Origin: Otis tarda
Taxonomy: Eukaryota > Chordata > Aves > Otidiformes > Otididae
Direction of reading: 5' to 3'
Assembly (NCBI GenBank): GCA_026413225.1
Contig: CM048572.1
Location: forward strand, 6,572,001-6,636,000
DNA: 64,000 bases
A program made the translations under genes and the position numbers. Below the pieces are notes generated by a model. That model ran no database searches, had not been told where the DNA came from, and saw nothing but the letters and a program-made list of their open reading frames with translations. Positions 36,121 to 59,335 of this stretch are shown here, in pieces; position 1 is the first letter of the stretch, and each line of letters begins with the position of its first letter.

Positions 36121-36131
36121 GCGCATGCGCG
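36121..36131. promoter_or_regulatory. Candidate NRF1 site in the shared promoter
   Basis: GCGCATGCGCG contains the palindromic NRF1 element GCGCATGCGC. It is centred between the two divergent first-exon donors, as often seen in bidirectional CpG promoters. Confidence 0.6.
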
Positions 36132-36220
36132 GGCGCGCTGCCCGCCGCCCCTCCGTTCCCCCTCCCTGCTGAGGGCGCGTGCGTGAGCGGTGCTGGCCCC
36201 GCCCCCGCCCGGCCGCCGTC

Positions 36221-36230
36221 GCTTCCGGTG
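36221..36230 (-). promoter_or_regulatory. Candidate GABP/ETS site
   Basis: The minus strand reads CACCGGAAGC, a canonical CCGGAAG element, about 60 bp before the plus-strand first donor. It is probably at or near the plus-copy transcription start. Confidence 0.5.
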
Positions 36231-36231
36231 G

Positions 36232-36291
36232 AGGGGACGCGGCCCGGCGGGAGGCGGCGGGGCCGGGCCGGGCCGGGCCCTGGGGATCGCG
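36232..36291 (+). other. OSER1: Predicted noncoding first exon of plus-strand OSER1 copy
   Basis: The exon ends ..GGGATCGCG before the donor gtgagtgtag. The 5' limit is a guess placed after the ETS-type site. It would splice to the acceptor at 39398, across an intron that holds a CR1 fragment. Confidence 0.45.
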
Positions 36292-39200
36292 GTGAGTGTA
36301 GGTGGCGGGGCCTCTTCCCCGGCGCCGGTCCCCTCCTCACCGCCCCGGCGGCTGGTGCTGGCGGAGCCTTCCCTTCGCGGGTCGCCGGAGCCGCTGCCGG
36401 TCCCCTCGCGGGAGTGGGGAGGGCCTCGGGGAAGCCGCAGTGGGGCGCGGGGGGCTTGTGCTGAGTCACCCCCGCCGAGGGCCCGGACCGAACGCCGGTG
36501 GCAGGGCTCGGCCAGAGCTGCGGGACCGGAGTGTCCGGGAGGGGGCCGGAGCGGGCCGGGGGTCCGCGGGGCTGAGGGCGGGCGGGTACGGGGGGCCTGA
36601 AAGCCCCTGAAGCGGCCGGAGGTCGGTTCTGAGCGGCGGCCGGGGAGCGGCCCAAGGGCAGCTCGGCGGGCTCGGTGTCCCCGCTCGGTGCGCTTCTGCT
36701 GCTGCCGGAGCGTTGGCCGGGAGCGCCTGGGAGCTTTGGATCCCTTTGCGTGCCCGGCTCTGAAACCAGACGCCCGTGTTTTGTTCGTGCCTCGCCGCGT
36801 CAGGGCTTTATGAGGAGTGGTGGATCGAGCTGGGTTCATAGCCCTGTGTGGTGGGAAAGAGCTGGAAATAAGATGGGAAAGGACGGATGTGGGATGTGTA
36901 TTTTCCTAGGACATAAAAACCATAAGTTTCAATGTGGTTTTTTGACACAATGTTAAACTTTGATTGTTTTTCACAGTAATTAATTTTTTGTTGGTATCGG
37001 TGCTAGTTGGCTGGTGTGTCTGAAATGCGTAGGCTTATATTTAGTTATCACAGAATGAGTGGGGTTTTTATTTGAATAAATTCTGCATATTTTTGAGGGT
37101 TTAGTGTCAGTGATGAAGGGCAGCAGGGTAAAATACTTAGTCTAAGACTGGTAGTATGTTTTGAATAATATACAGTGATTTAAAAATTGTTTTTTAATAA
37201 CCTTTCTTGCTAAGGTTATAAAATAAAGGGATTTGATACTTAAAAAAAACCATGGTAGACTGAATTTTTAATTTTAAAGAACCTTCTGTTTGGGTCAAGG
37301 ACAAAAACTTTCTGAAGCAGGGACCATATGTTTCACGATAGTATAATATTTAACTAAGAGAGTGTCTAACATAGTAACTTGCTCACATGAGCATCATGTT
37401 GTCAGTCTCTGTGTTAGCTTCCTCCTCTCGTGTTTACGTGCTGTCTGACTCACTGGACAACGTGTGCCTTAAAGTTGTTATGATACATTATCCTTCTGCG
37501 TGTGTCATAATAGCTGTCTGCAATACAGGGCGTCCAGATGAAATCATAGCAGGGAGAGCTGCCGCCTCCAACGGGAATGAGGTTGGGAGGGAACAGAAAT
37601 TATCATTCTGTAGCTGCATAAGTGACTGAGCTGCAGAGGTTCTGATTACTCTTCACCAAGACCTTTTCTCTTCCATGCTACAAAAAAACCAAAAGCTGGT
37701 TTTTAGCTGATTAAAGTGGTACTAACGTAGGCATTCTTGCTGTATTATGAGGTAGAGTTAGTGCTCTGTGTGCGTTCTTGTTACAGGAGCTGTTATCATG
37801 TGCTGGGTTTGGGTAGTTACTTTCGTCATGGGTTCACAGAGCTTCAGAAAGATAAAGAATCGCAGAATGGTTGAGGTTGGCAGGGGTCCCTGGAGGTTCA
37901 ACCCCCCCGGTCAAGGAGGGCCACCCCAAGCCGGTTGTCCAGGACCGTGCCCAGGAAGCTTTTTGGTATCTCCAAGGAGGGAGACTCCACCGCCTCCCTG
38001 GGCAGCCTGTGCCAGTGCTCGGTCACCCTCACAGCAAAGAAGTGTTTCCTTGTGCTCAGGCAGCCCCTCCTGCATTTCAGCGTGTGCCCACGGCCTCTAC
38101 TCCTGTCACTGGGCACCACTGGGAAGAGCCTGGCTCCATCCTCTTCGTACCCTCCTTTTAGGTATCTGTGTACATTGATGAGATCCCCCCGAGCCTCCTC
38201 TTCTCCAGGCTGAACAGTCCCAGCCCTCTCAACCGTTCCTCATAGGAAAGATGCTCCAGTCCCTTTGTCATCTTAGTGACCTCCTCTGGACTCTCCCCAG
38301 CATGTCAGTGTCTCATAGTGGGGAGCCCAGCGCCTGTTCCTCCCCAAGGGCAGGGCTTTGCCCTTCCCCTTGTTGAAGTTCATGAGGTTCCTGTCAGCCC
38401 CTTTCTCCCGCCCGTTGAGGTCCCTCTGGATGGCAGCACGACTCTCTGGTGTACCAGCCACTCATCCCAGCTTGGTCTCACCAGCAAACTTGTTGAAGGT
38501 ACACTCTGCCACGTCATCCAGATCATTCATTAAGGTGATGAGCAGGACTGGACACAGTTTTGACTCCCGGTGTACACCGCTAGTTACTGACCTCCAACTA
38601 GACTTTGTGCCACTGCTCGCCACCCTCTGGGCCCAGCTGTTCAGCTACTTTTCAGTCCACCTCACTGTCTGACCATCCAGCCTGTGCTTCATCACCTTCT
38701 CTATGAGGGCCTTACGCGAGACAGTGTCAAAAGTCTTACTGAAGTCCAGGTAGAAAATGTCCACTGCTTTCCCCTAGCCTGAGAAGATGGTCTTGCACAG
38801 TGTGGCCAAAGGCTCTCACAGTAATGCCGCCCACACCAAATGGCCCTGTTTTTCCAGAAGCAGTCAAGTCAAAAGCATGGAATGAAGCAGGCTGATCAGC
38901 CAGGTGAACTTAACAAATACCGAGCTTGAGGCAGTCTGGCACAGAACCGAGACTTGCTTCTGTCAGGCATTTCTGCTGGGTTTGGTTTTTTAAGTATGTG
39001 AGTACCATCAAGTCCCAAAGCCGGAAGCAGTGGCTGTGTAAAGCTGGCTGTTTCTAATGGTGGTGTTCCTTCTCGGTTTTCACCTCTTCTGGAGTTACGC
39101 TGGTAACACAAACAGAAAAGTTTGACTAAATTGTAATGGGTGTGCAAGACGCTCTCGACACCAAATTTTACTTTAAATTGCTAATTCACTGATGCAGTTG

Positions 39201-39397
39201 TACAAGGGACTGTTTGTTCCATTCTTGGGTATCATAAAGCTGTTCTGAATCAACCTTCAAAAATGTTCTGCTAGAATGACCTCAGCTTTGTGCGCTCGGT
39301 GTGCTATTTTTGAGTTTATTTTTGTGTATTGTGGTGCTGCTGAGCAACTAATGTTTTTAACACGGTTCTTACATTCATGTCTCTTTTTTGCTTGTAG
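36292..39397 (+). other. OSER1: OSER1 first intron (5' UTR intron)
   Basis: It runs from gtgagt to a pyrimidine-rich acceptor ending cttgtag. The left end continues the CpG island; a CR1 fragment occupies 37856-38785. No other exon was recognised. Confidence 0.6.
37856..38785 (-). repeat. CR1 LINE fragment, antisense, about 0.9 kb
   Basis: It begins 'agaatcgcagaatggttgag', the reverse complement of the CR1 3' end, and continues through well-known CR1 blocks: 'ccgcctccctgggcagcctg', 'aggctgaacagtcccagccc', 'ctggactctccccagc', and on to 'gaagtccaggtagaaaatgt'. The reading frames are broken. It lies in the OSER1 first intron, in reverse orientation to the gene. The right end is approximate. Confidence 0.9.
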
Positions 39398-39403
39398 CGG
39401 TAC

Positions 39404-42793
<3,390 letters not shown>

Positions 42794-42890
42794 CAGCAAT
42801 GAACACTAAAAACAGAAGGGTGGGTGGTTTAAATCTGACCTCTGTCAGTTTCATGGGAGATGCAGCCCACTCCCTGCTCACTGTGCTTGC

Positions 42891-42896
42891 AATAAA
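42891..42896 (+). terminator. OSER1: Polyadenylation signal of OSER1
   Basis: AATAAA lies about 98 bp after the stop, followed by a T-rich stretch. This implies a short 3' UTR for the plus copy. Confidence 0.6.
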
Positions 42897-45800
42897 AACA
42901 CTTTTTTGCATCTTAGCTAATGTTCATTATTTAAACTGGACAAACGGTTTAGCTTAAGCATTACAGTTTAAGCTTGGGATAGATAATGAAGTAAACACAG
43001 TGTTCAGAGCGTACCTGCCTGTACTTCAGTGACCTAACGCTTGGGAAATTCTACTTTGTTTTCAAAATCCTCCTGGCTGGGTTTGTTGGGAGAGAAGAGT
43101 CTGTAGATTGCTTGGTGATTAGAGCTATTATTGTGAGAAACTTCATGTAATTCACGTTCTTTGAAATGGCTTTGATCTCAGGTTGTAACCCTTACACTTG
43201 TGGTTTTGGACGCTTATGCCTCTGATTTTATTTTACAAAGGAGTGTGACCATCTCCCGCCCTCTTCTTGGTGCTGTTGCTACTCTAGGCCAATTCAGGAG
43301 GCAGAGTCAACTTTTCTTGGGCGGAGGTGTTGTTATTTCTTTGTGTCTAAAGAGGCTTTATTTCTGATCAGGTGAACAGGCATCCTCTTCCCCTGTCTCT
43401 GATGTTAACGTAGTCAGATACCAGTAGGTTAACGTAACACTGGCTTGCTAGGCTGCCTGATTAGACAAGAAACTTGCATGATCAAAGCAAGATTGTTTCA
43501 AGAGGTTACTCTAATCTCTGTCCTGTTGTTTAGTAGAAAATGTAAAGCAAGCATAACTTTTTGTTGAGTGTCCAATGGGCCTTAAAGACTTGCCTGCAGC
43601 AGCAGAAATACGCTGCTTTCTTCAAGGGAGTTGCTTCTCCAGTCAACCAAAGGAGAAATGAGATGAGGGACTCATTCAGTGTATTTTTATGAAGGCTGAA
43701 ACAGCCTTCCATGGTCCTTATTCCTGCACTGTATTTTCAGCTTTGTTCAGCCTGCTCTGTAACACCAAGTGCAACCCTTCAAGTATTAAGATTCGTAGAT
43801 GAGTGAACAGTTCTCAGCTGTGCAGTAGGGAGATCTTGAATACTGTATTTTCTTTCCCCTCCAGTCTTTTTACTTGCTTTTTTAAAACTGGTTTTCACTT
43901 TAGGTTTTTTTTCATCACTTTAGGTTTTTTCATCACTTCAGAAACAACCAGCTTACTATACTTTGTGTGACAACCTATTTCTTATACAGATGTTATAGCA
44001 AAGGAGCATCCTATCAAATAGTGTGATTTGTTGTGGGAGAGATGAGTTATGTTAAGTTTGTCTTTACTGTTTGCAGTACTGAACTTTTCTGACCTGTAAG
44101 GTCTGGAAAAGAAATGGAGACAAACATTTCCTTGCAAAATCCTTTGGTGTTACTTTTGGGGTTTTGTTGGTGTTTTGTTTTTTTTTCTTTTGTCATTTCT
44201 GTGGCAGTACCTAGTATCTTAGAGCTAGGTAGCCATGCAAATTTATCCATTTTGCCAGTTCTGAAGTGTCATCTACCGCTTGCAGAGAGTGTATTTGGGT
44301 CCCACATCTCCCTTCCATTAACCAGCTGTATTTCTGCATTCTGAATTCCAAGCAATTGTTTGGTGACTATTGTCTGCAATACTGGGCTGCAAAGTGCAGA
44401 ATGACCTTACTTCTCAAATAACTGTTCTTTACTCTTCCCAAAGGCTTGCAGGCAGCAGCCACAGCACCGTTGTGGGGCTGAGAACACCTTGCAATACAGT
44501 GCTGCTTTTTCCCTTTCCTTTGGCTTGTCACCACAGACCTGTACCGGCAGGGTTTAGGATTGCAACGTCAAGTGCTCAGTACCACATATAGAAAGTGGAT
44601 TGAAATCCAGGAGGTAATGTAAAAAAAAAAAATTATAGCGTAGAAAGACCCGAACTGGTGCAGAGTGGGGAGGCAGCCCAGCAGTGCTGGGCCACTAGAG
44701 GTCAGCCCCAGGCCGGGAGCGGGCTGGCTGGGTGCAGCGGGCTCCTCCGCGCCTCCTTAGCCTTCAGGGGAGAATGTGACTTTTTCTGCCAGAATGAAGA
44801 AATAAGGCCAGCTCTGGGTGGTGCCTTAGTGCACACACAAAGTGAGTGCTTTCTGAAGTTTGACTGTGTGGGTAAGTTAGACAGCGGTCAACAGAAGCTC
44901 TTTACATGCCAACATCTGCCTCAGTTGCTAACATTTAAACAAAGTGTACCATCAGTTCACAACTGTGCTATGTAATTAGGAAGAGTTGCTAAGTAAATAA
45001 TTACGTGGTCCTGAACTTGGCATGCTCTTAGGCAGTTGCAGCATATTTGGGCTGGTAAATCCTGGAACATCATGAAACAGAAGACCATGGGCAGCTCCAC
45101 TGCTGCCTTAACACCTTCCCTGCTGTTACTACTGGGTGTTTTAAGATGCTTTGGTCTACCCAGAAACCACAAAACAAAAACCTCTGCTGTCGCTTTGAGA
45201 AAATGTGAATTTCCAGCCCTTAGTTGTGCAGCAAGAACCTTGAGAGCATGCCTGAGTAGTCTAAAAGCTCAGCTTTAAAAAAAAAAAAATCCAACTTGAT
45301 CCAATTTCAAAATCTGACTTTTTTTTTTTTTTTTTTCTAAAAAAGTTTTAGGGGACTGGGTTTGCCAAGTGGCACTTCTGAGTCGTGTTGGAGTCCCTTA
45401 CTCAAGTGCCCATTCCTTCCTGTGCCTGAACAAAAGTGATGCCTTTTGTAATTTGCTTTATAGTGGGCAGTTGGTCCTTCTCACCTGTGCCTGCAGGTGT
45501 TTTGCAGTCCATGTGCTGTATATGCACACTTAGCTCTTGCAGTTCTGTATTGCATGGTTTTTTCTATGCCTCTTCTTTGTAGAAACACGGATGGAGGTTG
45601 TGTTAAGCTGTGTTATGCACGTCTGAAACTCGCCGTTGTCTGTGGCAGCTTTGCCCCAGGACTTGGCGTGGGTCTCGGGAGCTGGTCTGGAAGGGCAGAG
45701 CACAGCCTGCCGATAGCACAGCCTCACCCCACAGCTCCTGCAGCTCCTCAGCAGCTCGTGGTCAGTGAGGAGAAGGTCCTCTCTTCATAATCTTTCTGTG

Positions 45801-46229
45801 ACAATGTCTTTAGGAGATGGGACAGGTGTGGCTAGAAGAAGAGAGGGCTTGGATTAGCCTGTTACCTGATGTTTCGTTCCTTGTCCTCTCTACCGTCTGT
45901 GTTTGATGACCTGGATTGTTACAGGCAAGGTGAGCTCATGTGTCTTAATGTGTCTGCAACTGTCCCAAGGGCAGGGCCTCACTTTTCTTCTCCAAACATA
46001 GTGAGACTAAATTATGCTGCCAGCTGTTAGACAGAAGATTTTGGTTTGTTTCTTCGGGAGCGGGGAGAGAGACTGTGGATCCTACCCTAAAGCAGCTCTG
46101 GAGATTCCCTTTGGAAGTAGCAGACGGGGAGGGGAGCTGAGCAGCGCGGAGGTGAGTGGGGTGTACCCTCTCATCTGGGTGAGGGTTGTGCTTTTTGCTC
46201 CTTGCTCCAACTCTGCCCGCTTGCACACC
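42897..46229. other. OSER1-JPH2 intergenic region
   Basis: No exon, RNA gene or transposon recognised. AT-rich with T or A homopolymers near 44176, 44621, 45278 and 45320. Enhancers of the muscle gene JPH2 may lie here, but none can be called from sequence. Confidence 0.6.
43896..43933. repeat. Tandem duplication of an 18-20 bp unit
   Basis: The unit 'cactttaggttttttcat' occurs twice in direct succession, with two extra T in the first copy, followed by a partial third. It is intergenic. Confidence 0.85.
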
Positions 46230-55393
<9,164 letters not shown>

Positions 55394-58300
55394 GTAGGTG
55401 CTCAGGGCTCCAGCGCGCAGGTCCCCGTGGTGGTGGTCCCCATCCCACGTGTCCCTCTGAAGCCGTGCTGCATGCCTCCTCACCGCGCACCAGCAGTGGG
55501 GTCAAATGTGGTTCCCTGCAATTTCTGTTTAATTCTTTTTACAAAAGGCTGGCAGAGCAGGGCCGAGGGCCCTCACGACAGCCTGGGGTTGTTCAGGACC
55601 TGTCCTCCCTCTCACCCCGTCTCCTGTCCACCTGCAGCCCTCGTCCAGGGAGGAGCAAATTTGGGCCAGCAGGGATGCTCAGAGGGATGGGGAGCATAAA
55701 CTGGTGGGATGGAGAGCACGCTGGTGCTGTGCCAGGCTACCGGAGCTGCTGTGTCGTTGACAGGGCAAGGTGACAAATACTGGGGTTTGACTGTGGTAAA
55801 TCCACCGGGCTTGTGAGCAGCCAACGGTATGTGTCCCAGACAAACCAGGTCTGCAGCAGGGCATGACTCTGCCCCAGAGACCCCAGTGTGGCTCTGTGGG
55901 GAGTTTATGGGGTGCATTAGGGTTGCCGCTTAATTTTAGTGGCTTGGTGTAATGGACTCTCTGGGAGAAGCACTGCTTTGCTGGGACGCTTTGAACTGGG
56001 AGGCAGGACCTGCGGTGGGTACCAAAACAAGGAGAGGGCTGCGTTGGGGAGCCCTGTCTGCCTCCCAAGACCCAGCTGCCCTCAGCCAAGTTTTATATGA
56101 GTGTCTCTGCCACGAGCGAGACGGTGGTCAGAGCCAGGGCACATGGCTGAGCCCACAGTGGATGGCTGAGCCCAGTGCCATGCCCCACAGCATGACCCTG
56201 CAGCCCGCGATGCTCTAGGATGCTGGGAAAGGAGGAAGCGAGGAAGACTCAGCTGGATTTGTCTCCTTTCCCCCCCCACCCCTCGTTTGTCCTGTCCAGA
56301 CCCCGGGGTTGGGTAGGGGGCTGCGGCAGACGGCAGCGTGTCTGGGGATGTGTGCGCAGGGGCGTGCAAGGGAGGAGCGTGCGAGGGGCTGCTGCGAGCG
56401 CGTGGCAGTGTCTTGTTGCACTGGTGTCCCTTGTGCCGGCAGACACTCGGGCACCTCTGGGCACTGTGTTGCCCCAACACCGCCTGGTACGTTGGGACCA
56501 GACAGGTGGGCTCTGCTCAGGATTGCCTGTGTTAGGAATTAGCAGGAGAGGAAAGTGCTAATTGCTCCATTGTCTCTTCCAGGGTTGGAGGAGGGAGGAG
56601 ATAAGAGGGGCTCTGGGGTCTGCCTGGGAAGGGCAGGGGAAAACCTCCTTCCCCTCGTGTTCCTGCCTGCGTCCGAGCTGTGCTGGCAGCACACTCCTCC
56701 TCCCGCAGCGTTCCTGCCAGTCTCGGAGCCAGCCTGGCAGAGGCCAGAGATCGTCAAGTGAGACTGAGGCCTTCGCTCCTCTCCTCTTCCTTGGGGAAAC
56801 ATGGTTGTGACAGACCTCGAGGTTTCACTTTGCCTCTCCATCAAATCCTTGCCCCGCACAGGCGTTGCTCAGCTGCTGGGCAGTGGCTGGGACTCCAGGG
56901 GCGTCCTGCCTTGCTGCTTTTCACTGCTGTTTAATTATCAGCTACTTCATTATCAAGCAGAGATGGTAAATAACAGCAGTGGGGAGGGCGCCTGTTCCCA
57001 AACCCCATTCCTCCTCTCCGAGAAACCCTGGCTCTACTCTCCTGGCAGCTGTTTCTGCTCCAAAGTTTTGCAGGGAGTGTAATTGTTTTTTTAGCAAAAC
57101 CCAGTTGCCTCAGAAACTAGCAGAGGCAAAACCGGCGGGATTGCAAGTGAAACACCGTGCAGGGCCAGCTGGGATAAAAATAACAGACTGGGATGGCGTG
57201 CGTCCCGCTGGAGCCTCCCGGCGGGGCCGGCTCAGCCTGGCACTGGCTTCACTGTGCCCAGGAAAGCATGCAGCCGTGGCGCTGGGTGCCCGTAAATACG
57301 GAGGCTGGAGCTGCAAAAGCTGCTCCCCGAGAGCTCAGCCAGTTTACACAAGCCGCTTTTTATTATACACTATTTACACTTTGGATCAAAAGCAGCTCTG
57401 CAGTGTTTTCCATCAGGGGCTGGAATGCGCCTGCTGCCCTGACGGGGGACCGCATCCCTCCCAGCGTGGCTGGGGAATAATTTCCTATTAAGGAAACCTT
57501 GCAGCCGGAGGAAATAAGACGTTAAAGCCGGTTTCCTCCAGGGAGTCCTCGCCTCACAGACCCTGCGATAGTGGGGCTGTTGTGGCAGGAGAAGAGCACA
57601 CCGCTTTCCCCGGCAGTGCGATGCCTCTGGTTGCATTCCTGCGACGCTGCCTGCGGCTGAGCTGGACCTGCTGCAAGAGCGGAACTCAGGCTCCTCTCTC
57701 CTGTAAACTATAGCTCACCGGTTCCATCAGCGTTTATTCCTGGCATATATTGCTCCGGGCAGAGCCATTCTCTCTACCTGCTGCCTACTGACTTGTGCTC
57801 TCCTTCCTCCTCCTTTCAGCTCAGTTTTAGGGCTAGAAGTACATATAAATAATTTTGCCTCATGAGGAGCCTTATGTTAGATATCAGCTCAGCCACTGAC
57901 TTTTTCGCTGGCCTTGAACCTTGCCTCAGTTTCCACAGCAAAACAGAGAGTAATTGCAGACAGATTGTGAAAATCAGTTATTGTGGTTTATAAAAGGGCT
58001 GTGCTATCATTAGTTCATAACTATGAGGTGGCATTTTCTAGATGGAGCATTTCTATTACTCCTCAGATGGCAGCGTGTACCTTACCCAAAGAAATGTCTT
58101 TGAGACTACATGGATCCTTTTTTTGGGGGGAAGACGTGACACATCTGTATATGAGATTATCACTGGGAGCTAATTAGTGGGACACAGCGGCCAGGCTGTG
58201 CAGACGCCCGACGAGCTCTGTGTGCACGTGCTGTTGCATATGGATGTTTGAGTTCCACTTGCTTCTGGCACGTGGGGGAACCCCTTGCAGAGCTGGACTG

Positions 58301-59125
58301 CACTTATCTCCTGCTGCTGTCTGGGGGTTAAACATCAGGAGAAGACCAGATTTCATGCTTTTGCACCATAAAAGGCTCTTAAAGGCATAGAAATCTTGAG
58401 GAAAACAAGCCCAAGCGCTGGAAGCTGCGTCGGCCAGTTGCACCGCAGGAATCCCACACATGGGCAGGAGGCTGCCAGCGGTGTTGATGGACACCCTGCC
58501 TGTGATCTGCCCTGCAAAGACGGGTGGCGAGCAGTGACAGTCGGGGTCCATGGACAGCAGACCTTCCTCATCCTGCTCTCTGCTGTGAGGGCATCCAAGG
58601 GACAGGGCTGCTTTGCAGCTCCTCTCCCCTCTGCCCGAGCGACACTCCCGAATCTGCCCAAATGGGCAATCCAGCCATGTTCCCCATTGTGCAAGAGGCT
58701 GAGGACAGAGCTGTCATCACCACGCTGCTGGCTGAGGGAATACCATTTTTTTTTAAGTTATTTTCTTCATTATTTTAGTGAAAATCATTTGGCGTGGGGT
58801 CACGCTGTAACGTGGCTGTTCCTGCATTGCCAGGTGAAGGCATGTCTCTCCAGCCTCCCTCTTTCCCACCCTCTGTCTCATTTGGGGGTTCCTTTGGAAA
58901 AATGTTGGAGTGGATGGAAAAGGCAGTGAGATTTTTGGGATCTACTTTTTTTAAGTAGACAAGCTGGCTCGGGGACAGGCAGCAGGTCTGTCCCCCACCA
59001 GCCCCTGTAAGGAGAGGAGAGCTGCCACCAAGCCATGAGTGAGCCAGTTAAAAACCATCCCGAGCTGTGTAACGGCTGCCTGGGAGTTTTCTGGACATGG
59101 AAGTTGGTGCTAAGCAGGGTGCTCT

Positions 59126-59166
59126 GCACCCCTGGGTGCCTGGGGAGCAGCAGCACCCAGGGGTGC
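59126..59166. repeat. Perfect 14-bp inverted repeat
   Basis: GCACCCCTGGGTGC at 59126-59139 is perfectly complementary to GCACCCAGGGGTGC at 59153-59166, separated by 13 bases. It can form a strong hairpin within JPH2 intron 2. Confidence 0.85.
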
Positions 59167-59295
59167 TGCCTGTGCATATGCGCTTGCCTGTCACATGGGG
59201 AGCATGGTCCCAGTGAAAGCAGGGAGGAGGATTGTGGAAATGTTTAGCTTTCATCTCTTCAGAACACATTAAAATAAAATAAGAAGCAAGAGGTA

Positions 59296-59335
59296 GGGCA
59301 GGACAGGCTGCAGGGCAAGACGGGCTGCAGGGCAA
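59296..59335. repeat. 17-bp tandem repeat
   Basis: Two 17-base units (gggcaggacaggctgca and gggcaagacgggctgca) are followed by a partial third, in JPH2 intron 2. Confidence 0.85.

Larger units (their letters stand above)
35630..36700. promoter_or_regulatory. Shared CpG-rich bidirectional promoter of the OSER1 pair
   Basis: A strongly CpG-dense block lies between the two divergent OSER1 copies. It contains a donor-type splice site on each strand: a minus-strand one (gtgagtg, after 36040) and a plus-strand one (gtgagtg, after 36291). First noncoding exons of both genes therefore probably lie within about 250 bp of each other. An NRF1 palindrome and two ETS-type sites sit between the donors. 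There is no TATA box. Confidence 0.75.

Noticed and set aside
35739..36655. Long open frames on both strands in the OSER1 CpG island
   Set aside because: Pro/Arg/Ala/Gly-rich artefacts of CpG-dense DNA; the region is explained as a bidirectional promoter with noncoding first exons.
44692..44704. CCACTAGAGGTCA as a further CTCF site
   Set aside because: It has a mismatch in the critical GGC core, so it is too weak to call.
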